Assembly (NCBI GenBank): GCA_910577475.1
Contig: CAJTLJ010000001.1
Coordinates: 189,643 to 253,642 of the forward strand
Origin: an uncultured Alistipes sp.
GTDB lineage: Bacteria > Bacteroidota > Bacteroidia > Bacteroidales > Rikenellaceae
Direction of reading: 5' to 3'
DNA: 64,000 nucleotides
The notes beneath the pieces were generated by a model. That model did not search any database. It worked only from the letters and a program-made list of their open reading frames with translations, and had not been told where the DNA came from. Below, in pieces: positions 53,955 through 62,962 of the stretch. A program made the position numbers and the translations under genes. Numbering within the stretch: the stretch's first letter is position 1; every line of letters starts with the position of its first letter.

Positions 53955-55364
53955 ATGAAGAAATTTTTCCTCGCCGTCGCAGCCGTCGCATGCAGCCTGT
54001 CGGCCGCTGCCGAAGGGTATCAGGTCAACAACCTCTCCTCGCGTCAGAACGGTATGGGCCACGTAGGCACGGCCATGAAGCTGGGCTCCGAATCGGTCTG
54101 GTTCAACCCCGCTGCCGCCGCCTTCCAGCAGTCGAAGTTCGACATCTCGTTCGGCGTGACGGGCATCGCAGCGAAGGCCACCTACACCTCGCTGCCCGAC
54201 TACCGGGGCGGCGAACTCTCGCGCGCGGTCTCCGACAACAAAATCTCCACGCCGCTCTACTTCTACGCCAACTACAAGCCGACGGAGTGGATGTCGGTCG
54301 GTCTGGCTTTCAACACCCCCTTCGGCTCCTCGATGAACTGGGGCAACGACTGGCAGGGGGCCCACCTGATCCAGCAGATCGATCTGGCGTCCTATAACTT
54401 CCAGCCCACCGTGTCGTTCCGCATCGGCAAGCACCTCTCTGTCGGTGCCGGCCTGATGGTTACCTGGGGCAGCTTCGACCTCTCCAAATCGCTACTGCCC
54501 GTGGGCGCCTCCACGAACGCCACCCTCAACGCGCTGGCCGGACGGTTGAACCCCGCCCTGGCGGGCACCACCCTCTTCGATGCCGCCGGCAACCGGGCCA
54601 TCGCCTCGGTCGACCTGGAGGGCAAGGCGAAGGCCGGCGTAGGTGTCAACGTGGGCATCATGTGGGACATCAACGAGCAGTGGTCGCTGGGCTTCACCTA
54701 CCGTTCGCGCATCGACATGAAGGTGGACGACGGTTCCATCGGCCTGCGTCTGATCGATAATCCCCAGATCGCCGCCGTCGTATCGCAGGCCCTGCCTATG
54801 GTCATGGACGGACTCACCCCCGAGGTGGTCGCCGCCTCGAAAATCAAGACCGAACTGCCCCTGCCCGGCTCGCTGACGTGGGGCGTCAGCTTCCGCCCCG
54901 TGCAGAAGTGGGAGTTCGCCGTCGACCTGCAATACGTGCTGTGGAGCGCCTACGATCGGCTCGATGTCGACCTGATTCTGCCGACCGGCGTGACGGTCCC
55001 CCTCCAGCAGAGCGAAAAGAACTACTCCAACACGCTGGCCTTCCGCTTCGGCGGCCAGTACCACGCCCTGCCCTGGCTCACGGCCCGCATGGGTATGTAC
55101 GTGGACGAGAGCCCCGTCAGCAGCGACTACCTCAACCCCGAGACCCCCTCGATGACCAAGCTCGCCTACACGGCCGGACTGACATTCCGCCCTGCGAAAT
55201 TCTGCTCGCTCGACGTGGCCTACGGATTCGTGAAATCGGCCGATCCCGAGCGCACGGGCTCGACCCCCGCCACCAACATCATCACGGGCGACATCTCGGC
55301 CTTCTCGGGCAACTACACGGCCCGCGCGCACACCTTTTCGATCGGAGCGCGGTTCTCGTTCTGA
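53955..55364 (+). CDS. FadL/OmpP1-family outer-membrane transporter
   Basis: 469 residues; signal MKKFFLAVAAVACSLSAAA, then NLSSRQNGMGHVGTAMKLGS with the N-terminal hatch pattern (normally NPAxA: here WFNPAAAAF) of FadL proteins, which take up hydrophobic compounds. Alternating strands and a C-terminal FSIGARFSF end show a beta-barrel. The start at 53955 removes 22 non-family residues of the open frame. It has its own promoter. Confidence 0.9.
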   Translation: MKKFFLAVAAVACSLSAAAEGYQVNNLSSRQNGMGHVGTAMKLGSESVWFNPAAAAFQQSKFDISFGVTGIAAKATYTSLPDYRGGELSRAVSDNKISTPLYFYANYKPTEWMSVGLAFNTPFGSSMNWGNDWQGAHLIQQIDLASYNFQPTVSFRIGKHLSVGAGLMVTWGSFDLSKSLLPVGASTNATLNALAGRLNPALAGTTLFDAAGNRAIASVDLEGKAKAGVGVNVGIMWDINEQWSLGFTYRSRIDMKVDDGSIGLRLIDNPQIAAVVSQALPMVMDGLTPEVVAASKIKTELPLPGSLTWGVSFRPVQKWEFAVDLQYVLWSAYDRLDVDLILPTGVTVPLQQSEKNYSNTLAFRFGGQYHALPWLTARMGMYVDESPVSSDYLNPETPSMTKLAYTAGLTFRPAKFCSLDVAYGFVKSADPERTGSTPATNIITGDISAFSGNYTARAHTFSIGARFSF

Positions 55365-55458
55365 TATTTGAAAAAAATTCGTATATTTGCGGTGCGGTTC
55401 TTCGGAATCGCACCGTTTTTGTCCGTTGCAGGACAAAACAACCGTTACGAAACAGAGC

Positions 55459-55974
55459 ATGAAAATCGAATTCGACATCCGGCTCGACAAGAGCCCGCAG
55501 CCTACGACAGACGACGAACGCTTCATGCGCATGGCCATCGACCTCTCGAAACGAAGCGTCGAAAAGGGCGGCGGTCCGTTCGGGGCCGTCATCGTGCGCG
55601 ACGGCGAGGTCATCGCCTCCGGCTCGAACAGCGTCACCCTGCTGAACGACCCCACGGCCCACGCCGAGGTGTGCGCCATCCGCGAGGCCTGCCGCCGCGA
55701 AGGGACCTTCAGCCTGAAGGGCTGCACCATCTACACCTCCTGCGAGCCCTGCCCCATGTGCCTGAGCTCGATCTACTGGGCCGGGATCGACCGTATTTTC
55801 TACGCCAACACGCGCGGCGATGCCGCAGCCATCGACTTCGACGACTCGTTCATCTACGACCAGATTCCGATGGATCCGGCCGACCGGACCATCCCCTCCG
55901 TACAACTGCTGCACAAGGAGGCGCTGGAGGCTTTCCGCCTCTGGGACGAAAAGAGCGACAAGGTGGAATATTGA
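55459..55974 (+). CDS. Cytidine/guanine-type deaminase (GuaD-like)
   Basis: 171 residues. Zinc-dependent deaminase with HAEVCAIREAC (about 71-81: zinc His and catalytic Glu) and TSCEPCPMCLSSIYWAG (about 96-112: zinc cysteines). The tail IDFDDSFIYDQI and C-terminal LWDEKSDKVEY resemble bacterial guanine deaminase, which turns guanine to xanthine, more than TadA. Start at 55459 (MKIEFDIRL). A -7-like TATATTTG lies at 55382-55389. Confidence 0.85.
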   Translation: MKIEFDIRLDKSPQPTTDDERFMRMAIDLSKRSVEKGGGPFGAVIVRDGEVIASGSNSVTLLNDPTAHAEVCAIREACRREGTFSLKGCTIYTSCEPCPMCLSSIYWAGIDRIFYANTRGDAAAIDFDDSFIYDQIPMDPADRTIPSVQLLHKEALEAFRLWDEKSDKVEY

Positions 55975-56007
55975 CGATACCGAACCGCACGCATGGCGGT
56001 CCGCAAC

Positions 56008-56079
56008 GGCTCCATAGTTCAAGGGATAGAACGAGAGTTTCCTAAACTCTAAATTCGCGTTCGAGTCGCGGTGGAGCTA
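56008..56079 (+). tRNA. tRNA-Arg (CCT)
   Basis: Acceptor GGCTCCA/TGGAGCT (one G-U end pair), anticodon stem AGAGT/ACTCT with loop TTCCTAA (anticodon CCT), T loop TTCGAGT. CCA not encoded. Confidence 0.93.
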
Positions 56080-56083
56080 CTTG

Positions 56084-56120
56084 AAACCGGGGAAGACGAT
56101 GTCTCCCCCGGTTTATTTTG
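56084..56120 (+). terminator. Terminator after tRNA-Arg
   Basis: AAACCGGGG/CCCCGGTTT stem, followed by ATTTTG. Confidence 0.75.
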
Positions 56121-56132
56121 CCCGGACCCGAA

Positions 56133-56255
56133 TCAATCCAGCAGCCCGTGCGCGTCGGCATAGCGGACCGCCTCCATCGAATTGCCGGCATTCAGCTTCT
56201 CCAGAATCCGCTGCGTATCCAGAAGAGCTTCGAACTGTTGCTGAGAGACTTCAGT
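56133..56255 (-). pseudogene. Remnant of a LuxR-type regulator C-terminus
   Basis: Minus-strand codons before the stop at 56133 read DTQRILEKLNAGNSMEAVRYADAHGLLD, here split as DTQRILEKLNAG and NSMEAVRYADAHGLLD. This resembles the last helix and end of LuxR/NarL-family DNA-binding domains in this phylum (NILEKLG...NSVELVRYAIEHGLL). The rest of the domain is missing. It is a short gene fragment next to tRNA-Arg, perhaps left by an integration event. Confidence 0.4.
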
Positions 56256-56318
56256 TTACATTGTCCCGGCAAAACCCCAGATACGCTATCCCCCTATATT
56301 TTCGCGACATACGCCCAT

Positions 56319-56353
56319 AAAAAAAGGAGGCGGCCGATGTTTCGGCCGCCTCC
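56319..56353 (-). terminator. Terminator of the lipoprotein at 56370
   Basis: GGAGGCGGCCGA/TCGGCCGCCTCC (12-bp stem) followed by seven T on the minus strand. Confidence 0.85.
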
Positions 56354-56369
56354 CTCCAGCATCGAACCG

Positions 56370-58319
56370 CTATCGATGCAGCTTGCACTTGGGCATTTGA
56401 GCCGCCGAGGCGGATTCGGTGATATCCAGCACGAGCATCGGACCGTTCCACTCGCCGCGAATGGCATGACCGCCATCGTCGGTCGCATCCACGACCACCT
56501 TGTAATCGTCACCGCTCTTCGTAATGGTGAAGCTGCCGCTGTCGATGGGCGCCATGTCATAGGGCGTACCATCGGGATCGAGGCGCGAGAAGTCGGCAAA
56601 CCAGGAATAGAGCGTATCGCCCGTGTAGAGCATGAAGCCGGGGAATGCGACGCAGTTGCCCGGAGTCCAGCCCATCGTGTAGGTTCCCGAAGGAACCGAT
56701 GCAGCGCCCTGCCCCTTGGCTACCAATATCTCGAGAGTCATATAATGACCGGCGATAGGAGCCTGGGTATTCGGATCGAGATTGATCCAGATCATCCACG
56801 AATCGTAGTCGGGATAGAGATAGGAGCCCATGTAGAAGGCCACGCAGCTGGTTCCGGGTGCGAACGACAGATCGACATCCTTCGTCAGGGTCGACAGCGG
56901 ACGCTGCGGCAGCGGGAAGTTCTGCGAAGTATCATTGTCGTTGTAGTTCTTCATGCGGAACTCGCCCTCGTAACGGCCCGTTACGGGTACGCCCTCCTCG
57001 GTCTTGAAGTCGAAATCGAACCGGTAGGTGTCGGCACCCGTCTTGGTTACGGTCATCGTTCCCTCCGTGAGCAGGCCGCGGGTACGGATGCCCGTTCCGC
57101 TGTCGATGTAGGTGATATGGGTATCGACCGGATAGACGGTGCCCAGGAAATCCATCATCTGACCCGGATCCAGCGTCATCGGGATGGCGGTCGACGAACT
57201 CGCCTTACCGGCCGTAATCGTGTAGACGCCCTCCTCGAGCGGTGCGGGATCCTGATTGTAGTCGACGAGCTTGTGCATGTAGGGAGAGAGCTTGAGCATA
57301 TAGCCGTCGGTCTGGAAATCCTCGCCCGACACATCGCCCGTGTAGAAGGTAAGGCTCATGTCATCGGCATGGGGCATCCACCAGCAGCCGTAGTAGCGGG
57401 TCGAGAAGGCACTATAGTGCTCGAAGGTCACGTCCACCGGCTCGGTGAACACGCCCGCATTCGACGAACCGGCGAATACGAACGAGATGCGGCCCTCGTA
57501 GGTCGCCTTGATCGGACGGCCGTCCAGCAGCACCATTACAGCGGTGATCTTATACCCGTCGGCATCCTCCTCGACCGTCACCACGCCGTCCAGCATGGGC
57601 TGAGGGGAGACCTTGTTGTCCTCGCGCGTGTAGAAAACCGAATAGGTATTGGTCCAGGTACCCGGCACACCCTCTTCGCCGCTCACGGTGTACTCGCCAA
57701 CCGGAAGATGGATATCCGACTGGTCGGGAGCCATCTCGCCGTAGAGGTCGAGCACGATCATCACGTCGCCGTTCTGCGCGGGTTCGCCGTTGGAATCGGG
57801 GCGGGCATTACCGATCGTCACCACGTAATTGGCTACCTGGGTGTTGCTGTCGAAGGAGTACTCCGCGAAGGAGAGGTAGTTGAGCTTCATATCCTCCAGC
57901 GACCCCATTCCGGAGTCGGTCGTCGACATCTCCAGCGGCTCGGAGAGCTTCGTCGAACCGTCCCCGCCCTTCACGGCCGCAACGATCCGATATTCCGTAT
58001 TCGACTCCAGACCGGTGATCTTCTCTGCCGAAGCGGCATTGAGCGTAGCCACCGCCGTTCCCGATGCAAGAATCTCATCCGCCGCAGGCAGCGTCTCCCC
58101 CTCCTTCATACATACATAGGAGCAGGCCACGGCACCCTTCGTAGTCACCGTAAAGTTCAGTTCGTAGTATCCGGCGGCACCTTTCGTCAGGTTCACCGAG
58201 AGTCCGGAAACAGGTACGGGCGGCACTTCGGGTTCGCTGTCGGAGCAGGCGGGCAGGAAACCGCAGCAAAGAACGACCGCACCCAGGAGCGCAACCGTCC
58301 GCAACAAGAAATTCTTCAT
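56370..58319 (-). CDS. Large surface lipoprotein, tandem paralogue 1
   Basis: 649 residues from the ATG at 58319. Signal MKNFLLRTVALLGAVVLCCG leads to a lipobox cysteine in LPACSDSEP. A fibronectin-type-III-like domain follows (about 40-135: LNFTVTTKGAVACSYVCM, GLESNTEYRIVAAVKGGDG), then three to four repeated beta-rich units (for example YLSFAEYSFDSNTQVANYVV, later LVAKGQGAASVPSGTYTMGW). It resembles the next gene in layout. Probably an outer-membrane binding or structural protein; function unknown. Confidence 0.7.
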   Translation of the reverse strand: MKNFLLRTVALLGAVVLCCGFLPACSDSEPEVPPVPVSGLSVNLTKGAAGYYELNFTVTTKGAVACSYVCMKEGETLPAADEILASGTAVATLNAASAEKITGLESNTEYRIVAAVKGGDGSTKLSEPLEMSTTDSGMGSLEDMKLNYLSFAEYSFDSNTQVANYVVTIGNARPDSNGEPAQNGDVMIVLDLYGEMAPDQSDIHLPVGEYTVSGEEGVPGTWTNTYSVFYTREDNKVSPQPMLDGVVTVEEDADGYKITAVMVLLDGRPIKATYEGRISFVFAGSSNAGVFTEPVDVTFEHYSAFSTRYYGCWWMPHADDMSLTFYTGDVSGEDFQTDGYMLKLSPYMHKLVDYNQDPAPLEEGVYTITAGKASSSTAIPMTLDPGQMMDFLGTVYPVDTHITYIDSGTGIRTRGLLTEGTMTVTKTGADTYRFDFDFKTEEGVPVTGRYEGEFRMKNYNDNDTSQNFPLPQRPLSTLTKDVDLSFAPGTSCVAFYMGSYLYPDYDSWMIWINLDPNTQAPIAGHYMTLEILVAKGQGAASVPSGTYTMGWTPGNCVAFPGFMLYTGDTLYSWFADFSRLDPDGTPYDMAPIDSGSFTITKSGDDYKVVVDATDDGGHAIRGEWNGPMLVLDITESASAAQMPKCKLHR

Positions 58320-58492
58320 CGTCATTTTAGTTGTTAAGTGAAACATTTTTCTGTCCGGCGCCGCCGCATCCGCGGAAAACCTCTGTCCGGCGGAGCGATT
58401 GCCGTCAACGTAAAGATAGAATATATTTTCGAATCATGCAAGCATTTTCGTCCATCGGAAGCATTTTTTTCGCCGACAGGTTCGCCGACCCG

Positions 58493-58528
58493 AAAAAAAA
58501 TGCGGATCCGGCTTTGGCCGGATCCGCA
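58493..58528 (-). terminator. Terminator of the lipoprotein at 58563
   Basis: TGCGGATCCGGC/GCCGGATCCGCA (12-bp stem, 4-nt loop) followed by eight T on the minus strand. Confidence 0.85.
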
Positions 58529-58562
58529 GATAGCATTGCCGCACGGGCGGCAGGCGAACGGA

Positions 58563-60548
58563 CTACAGGTTCTTAATCACCACCGTAAACTGGGTGCCGT
58601 AAGAGTTCCCGTTCACGGGGCCCAGGTTCACGGCGCTCCCGTCCTCCGCACGGGCAATCACGTTCTCGAACTGGAACATGTAGCCGTTGCCCGATTTGGA
58701 TATGCCGATGCGGCCCGACTCGATTTCGAAATCCTTATCAGGATCGGTCACCTCGACACCCCAACGAAGATACCGTCCACTGAACGTATTGTTCGTACCG
58801 CCGTTTGCGTCGAAAGTATATACGCCTGCACCGAAGGGGTCGGCATAAAAATCGATCGTAAGCGGACCGTTCAAGGTGTGGAAGACGATCTGATAGTGAT
58901 TGCCGTCGTGGGCCTTCAGTTCCGCCTCATTAATACCGTAGAGGGGATATTCGATCGGCTCGGTAGAAATGCCGCCACCGTAGCACGGGCCCTGATAGGA
59001 ACCGACGAATATCTTCGTCTCCTCGTCGGACATAGTCACAAGTTGGAAAGCGATCTCGTTGATATCCTGATCGGGCATTGCCGACAAGACACTGATCCAG
59101 CTCTTTTCAGGAACGATCATCCCATATGCAGGCTCGATGCCCGGAGTATCCCGATACATGACGACACTATTTGAAAAATCGATCACGCCATCACTTTCGG
59201 CAGGCATGCCCGAGAAGAATCCGTTCAGGTAATCCATGCTCGTCTCGGTTTCGAGGAACAAGGATCCGCACCATGTAAACTCCTCCATCATCAACTCCAT
59301 ATTCGTAGCGGGCACGTCGGCAAGAACAACCATACCGGACGTATCCATCCAGGAAATCTGCGGATAGATCTGCCCCAGCTGAACCACTTCGGGCATATTC
59401 TCGATAGGACCTTCGTAAACGATATGGAATTTCGTACCGTTGTCACCGACTGCATTGGCATCGATATGATAGATATTGTTCTCCAACATCACATCGATCT
59501 CGCATGCGGTCAGGACATCGGCGGTAGGATTGCCGTAATAGCCCGAAATCGAGGTTTTCGGAAGCAGCGTGCCCCACTCCAGCGAATAGTTATTCGACGG
59601 GAGGTAAGCAGCTTCGGCACCGGCCTGGAAATCGAATACGATTTCGTAGCTCCAGTCGGCATTGTTCAGCTTCACGTAGAATTCGCCGGGCTGCGGGTCT
59701 CTGATATCCATCAGAATAGCCTGCGAAATGACGATCTCCACGGCTTCGGCAGCAGCTTTGGTACCGGCCACCTCACCGTCGAAGAGAATGCTGAACAAAC
59801 GTCCACCGGCCGTCAGCTGACCTTCGATATGGTAGAACACACCGCCCATTTCGGTCGTCTCCTCCAGGTCGGCCTCGACAAACAGTTCGCCCTCCTCGAT
59901 GGCGAGCGTCTCGCCGCCGATCTTCAGATAGCTGTACTCGTTTTTGCGCAGTGTGCCGGGAGTAGTGCCATCTGCCACCGTAAACTCGTACGAAGGCAGG
60001 TAGTCGCTGCCGGCCGACTCGATATAGAGATCGAAAGCAGCTTCGTTACCCTCGGCATCGGTCAGAGTCAGGCCCCAGTTGTTCGCCGCAGAAAATTCAG
60101 CCTGAGCCGCCTCGGCCCAGAACTCCTCGATCTCGACCACCTCGCCGGTGGTCTTGGCCTTCAGCGGCTCGGAGAGCACGGCCTTTCCGTCCTCGCCCTC
60201 CACGGCAGCGTAGATCACATACTCGGTTCCGGGGGTAAGCGGCTCGGCAACCAGCGTCTGCGCGCCTTTGGGATCAGCAGAGGTGCAGCCCAGCACCTGT
60301 TCGGCGGTCACCTCGCGACCGTTATCCTCGAAGTAGACCCAGGCAGCCTTGACGGCATTCACGGGAGTGAGCGTGAACTCGATGGCCTCGTCGGACACCT
60401 TTCCGAGCTCCAGCGTCACCGACGCCTCCTTCACGGAAGGTTCGGGCTGGGGAACGGGATCCGGCTCATCGTTGTCCGAACAAGCGGTGAACGCAACAGC
60501 GGTAGCCAGTAACGACACCATCAGAGAAAAAAGTCTCAAATTTTTCAT
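58563..60548 (-). CDS. Large surface lipoprotein, tandem paralogue 2
   Basis: 661 residues from the ATG at 60548. Signal MKNLRLFSLMVSLLATAVAF with lipobox TAC, then an acidic Pro/Glu linker, a fibronectin-III-like domain (VTLELGKVSDEAIEFTLTPV, LTPGTEYVIYAAVEGEDGKA) and repeated beta units of about 120 residues. Same architecture as the downstream gene, from which it differs strongly in sequence, so the duplication is old. Each has its own terminator, so they may be separate units. Function unknown. Confidence 0.7.
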   Translation of the reverse strand: MKNLRLFSLMVSLLATAVAFTACSDNDEPDPVPQPEPSVKEASVTLELGKVSDEAIEFTLTPVNAVKAAWVYFEDNGREVTAEQVLGCTSADPKGAQTLVAEPLTPGTEYVIYAAVEGEDGKAVLSEPLKAKTTGEVVEIEEFWAEAAQAEFSAANNWGLTLTDAEGNEAAFDLYIESAGSDYLPSYEFTVADGTTPGTLRKNEYSYLKIGGETLAIEEGELFVEADLEETTEMGGVFYHIEGQLTAGGRLFSILFDGEVAGTKAAAEAVEIVISQAILMDIRDPQPGEFYVKLNNADWSYEIVFDFQAGAEAAYLPSNNYSLEWGTLLPKTSISGYYGNPTADVLTACEIDVMLENNIYHIDANAVGDNGTKFHIVYEGPIENMPEVVQLGQIYPQISWMDTSGMVVLADVPATNMELMMEEFTWCGSLFLETETSMDYLNGFFSGMPAESDGVIDFSNSVVMYRDTPGIEPAYGMIVPEKSWISVLSAMPDQDINEIAFQLVTMSDEETKIFVGSYQGPCYGGGISTEPIEYPLYGINEAELKAHDGNHYQIVFHTLNGPLTIDFYADPFGAGVYTFDANGGTNNTFSGRYLRWGVEVTDPDKDFEIESGRIGISKSGNGYMFQFENVIARAEDGSAVNLGPVNGNSYGTQFTVVIKNL

Positions 60549-60816
60549 CTGCAATCTGAATTTAAGTTAAAAATAAGGTTTCCGACCCGAATCCGACCGA
60601 TTTGTCAGGCGACCCGATCGGGGTTTCGTTTGACAAGATAAGAATTTTTTCTCTAAATCCAACACCCCGCAGCAGAAAAAGCGGTGAATAACAACCAAAT
60701 CCGCCTTTCGAACCGCAATCCTGCCGGCCCCGAAACGAAAAATCGAAGCCCGGAACGCCCCCTCCGACTTTCAATTCGTCAGTTCCTGAGGCATTCCAGG
60801 CCCTTTTTATTTTTTA

Positions 60817-61791
60817 TTAAAAATTTTCCCTGCCGGGGAAAAATCGCATGTACTGACGCCGTTGGGCGAGCGGATCGTCCGAATCCCCGTAGTCCATGCG
60901 GGCGCGAAACTCTTCGATCCGCCCGAAGCCGTGCCGCTCGGCCCAGCCGTCCAGATAGCGGTTCATGCGGCCGATCGCCTCGAAGCCGGAGCGGTGGATG
61001 GCCGTACAGACCTCCACGGCGCAGGCCCCGGCCAGCAGGGACTTCACTACGGCCTCGCCGTCGTGCACCCCGGTCGTGACCGCGACATCCAGCTGCGGCA
61101 GCGCCCGGACCGCAAGCGCTGCGCTGCGCAGCACGTTCCGCAGTTCGGTGGGCTGGCTGTAGGGGTCTCCCGGCGTGAAAACCATCCGCTCCACGTCGAT
61201 ATCGGGTTCGAAGAAACGGTTGAAGAGCACCACACCGCGGGCTCCACGGGCCAGCAGCGCGTCGGCGAGGTGGAGGAAATTCGTCAGGCGCATCGGGAGC
61301 TTCACCGACACGGGAATGGCGACGGCCTCCGTCACAGCCTTGACGATCCCGGCGTAGGAGCGCTCGACCTCCGCGGCGGAGAGATCCCGGTCCGTCGGTT
61401 GCAGAAAGATATTGAGCTCCAGCGCATCCGCACCGGCACGCTCGATGTCGGCGGCATAGTCGACCCACGACGACGCCTCGCCGATGCAATTCAGGCTGGC
61501 GATGATCGGAATCCCCGCCCGGCGCACCCGCTCGATCAGCCGCAGGTGCTCGGCCCGGTAGGCGTCGTCCAGATAGCGTTCGAGATATTCGCCGGCATCG
61601 GTGGTCGGAACGGCCGGATCGGCCATCGACGCGGCCTGATGCAGGATCTGCTCCTCGAAAATCGATTTCAGCACCACGGCGCCCGCCCCCTCGGCGGCAC
61701 ACCGTTCGATCGTGTCGGCATGAGCCGTCCAGGGCGAACTGGCAACGATCACGGGGCTCGGCAGCTCCAGCCCCAGATAGAAGGTTTTCAT
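60817..61791 (-). CDS. Dihydroorotate dehydrogenase-like flavoprotein
   Basis: 324 residues from the ATG at 61791 (MKTFYLGLELPSPVIVASSP). A TIM barrel with FMN-binding features: SPVIVASSPWT, ASLNCIG, LELNIFLQPTD, PVSVKLPM, TTGVHDGEAVVKSLLAGACA. It belongs to the PyrD-like group that differs from true PyrD; the catalytic Cys/Ser loop (normally SCPN) reads NIFL, so dihydroorotate oxidation is doubtful. Alone, without pyr neighbours. Confidence 0.8.
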   Translation of the reverse strand: MKTFYLGLELPSPVIVASSPWTAHADTIERCAAEGAGAVVLKSIFEEQILHQAASMADPAVPTTDAGEYLERYLDDAYRAEHLRLIERVRRAGIPIIASLNCIGEASSWVDYAADIERAGADALELNIFLQPTDRDLSAAEVERSYAGIVKAVTEAVAIPVSVKLPMRLTNFLHLADALLARGARGVVLFNRFFEPDIDVERMVFTPGDPYSQPTELRNVLRSAALAVRALPQLDVAVTTGVHDGEAVVKSLLAGACAVEVCTAIHRSGFEAIGRMNRYLDGWAERHGFGRIEEFRARMDYGDSDDPLAQRRQYMRFFPGRENF

Positions 61792-61891
61792 AATGCGGCA
61801 GATTTTCCCCATCCCGAACCAATTTCGTGCCGAACTGCCTCCGCCGTTATACCCTATTATTTAAGGTATTATATGGATAGCCGTCGCCCGC

Positions 61892-62215
61892 CTACCTTTT
61901 GTAGCCGATGGGACGGCGACAAGAGGGAACCTGCTGCGGCTTCACCGAGAGGGCCGCAATGGCTTCGTAGATGTCGTCGAGCTCCCTGCGCATATCCTCC
62001 GAGAGGTCGTTCACAGCCTCGGCATTCTCCTCATCGTTCCGCTCCAGCAAAGCCAGCTTCGCCCGTATCTCCGCCAGCTCGGCCGTGACGGTCGAGGTTG
62101 TGGCGATGTAGTTCCGCATAGTCACGAACGCACGCATAATGGCTCGATTGGCAAGTATGGCCGATCGCTATGCAACACGCTCGACAGCATGGCGACGCCC
62201 GTTTCCGTGAATGCG
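61892..62215 (-). pseudogene. ORF6N-domain protein remnant
   Basis: The open part (61892-62137) codes AIMRAFVTMRNYIATTST, TVTAELAEIRAKLALLERND and a C-terminal coiled coil, as in ORF6N (phage-type DNA-binding) proteins. Upstream, in another frame, VAFTETGVAMLSSVLHSDR matches the ORF6N core (AFTEQGVAMLSSVLRS). One base is lost near 62155. The start of the gene is missing: homology ends beside the repeat that begins at 62223. Confidence 0.65.
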
Positions 62216-62222
62216 ACCGGCT

Positions 62223-62345
62223 GTCACCTTGAGCGGAGCGACAGCGGAGTCGAAAGGTCTCGAGTTCGCCGAACATTCGCCGGTGCGGTTCGCAAGGGCT
62301 CTTGCCAATCCACCCTCGAGACCCCTCGACTGCGCTCGGGGTGAC
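62223..62345 (+). repeat. Palindromic repeat copy A
   Basis: Left arm GTCACCTTGAGCGGAGCGAC... ends AGGTCTCGAG; right arm TCGAGACCCCTCGACTGCGC... ends GGGGTGAC. The arms are imperfect inverted repeats around a 50-bp centre. It could fold into a long hairpin. Confidence 0.75.
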
Positions 62346-62355
62346 AGCCTTTGCC

Positions 62356-62498
62356 GTCATGTTGAGCGGAGGGGCGACCAGCCCCGAAGTCGAAACATCT
62401 CGACTTGACGGAGCATCCACCATTGCGACCCGCACGGGTTCACGTCCGTCCGACCGTCGAGATTCCTCGACTACGCCTGCGGCTTCGCTCGGAATGAC
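62356..62498 (+). repeat. Palindromic repeat copy B
   Basis: Left arm starts GTCATGTTGAGCGGAGGGGC, right arm ends TTCGCTCGGAATGAC; diverged from copy A but with the same layout and a related centre (GCATCCACC). Confidence 0.7.
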
Positions 62499-62506
62499 AG
62501 CACTCT

Positions 62507-62548
62507 GTCACCTTGAGCGGAGCGACAGCGAAGTCGAAAGGTCTCGAC
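62507..62548 (+). repeat. Palindromic repeat, left arm only (copy C)
   Basis: GTCACCTTGAGCGGAGCGAC through AGGTCTCGAC; the usual centre follows (GCATTCACC), but no right arm is found nearby. The matching right-arm type occurs alone at 63294, beyond the RNAs R5 and R4. Confidence 0.65.
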
Positions 62549-62660
62549 CTATCGGCGCATTCACCCTCACGACCCATCCCCGCAGTGCGCCGAATCGGCC
62601 GGCTGAAACCCTCGGAAAAACCGGCGTGACAACTTTTTGCAAAAAAAAGTCGTTTTATTA

Positions 62661-62690
62661 TTGCATTTAGAAAAATTTGTACTATTTTTG
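62661..62690 (+). promoter_or_regulatory. Promoter of RNA R5
   Basis: TTG (62661-62663), 19-bp spacer, TATTTTTG (62683-62690). Confidence 0.7.
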
Positions 62691-62696
62691 AATCGC

Positions 62697-62906
62697 GATC
62701 CGCCGATAGGCGGGCGCCTTCGTTCGGAAAATCTTGGAGGATTTTATAAGTGACGAAGTGAAAAGCAGCCCGGCGGGTCGTGGTCCCACGCCCCGGATGT
62801 GGTTCGACATGCTGCAATTTGCGGGCGTGGGCATTTTCACTTATATCACTTAGGGCCTCCTCCAAGAGCCTTTCCGAATATAAGGGGTCCATTGCTCGCT
62901 TTTTTA
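62697..62906 (+). ncRNA. Long hairpin RNA R5, 6S-like
   Basis: A short hairpin CCGCC/GGCGG (62700-62713), then one long interrupted stem: TCGGAAA (62724) with TTTCCGA (62871), CTTGGAGG (62733) with CCTCCAAG (62859), TAAGTGA (62747) with TCACTTA (62846), AAGTGAAAA (62756) with TTTTCACTT (62834) and CCCACGCCC (62785) with GGGCGTGGG (62823). A T run lies at 62900-62905. A single rod with internal loops of this length is the shape of 6S RNA. The Bacteroidales-1 6S type is usually near rplT, which is not here, so identity is uncertain. Confidence 0.55.
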
Positions 62907-62925
62907 TCTCGGCAGGTCGCATAAC

Positions 62926-62956
62926 TTGAAAAACGAAAAAAGTTATGCTATCTTTG
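62926..62956 (+). promoter_or_regulatory. Promoter of RNA R4
   Basis: TTG (62926-62928), 20-bp spacer, TATCTTTG (62949-62956). Confidence 0.75.
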
Positions 62957-62962
62957 CAGTCG

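Noticed and set aside
56118..58337. 740-codon plus-strand frame opposite the lipoprotein gene
   Set aside because: Arg/His/Gly-rich antisense composition; the minus-strand frame has a lipoprotein signal, FnIII pattern and a terminator.
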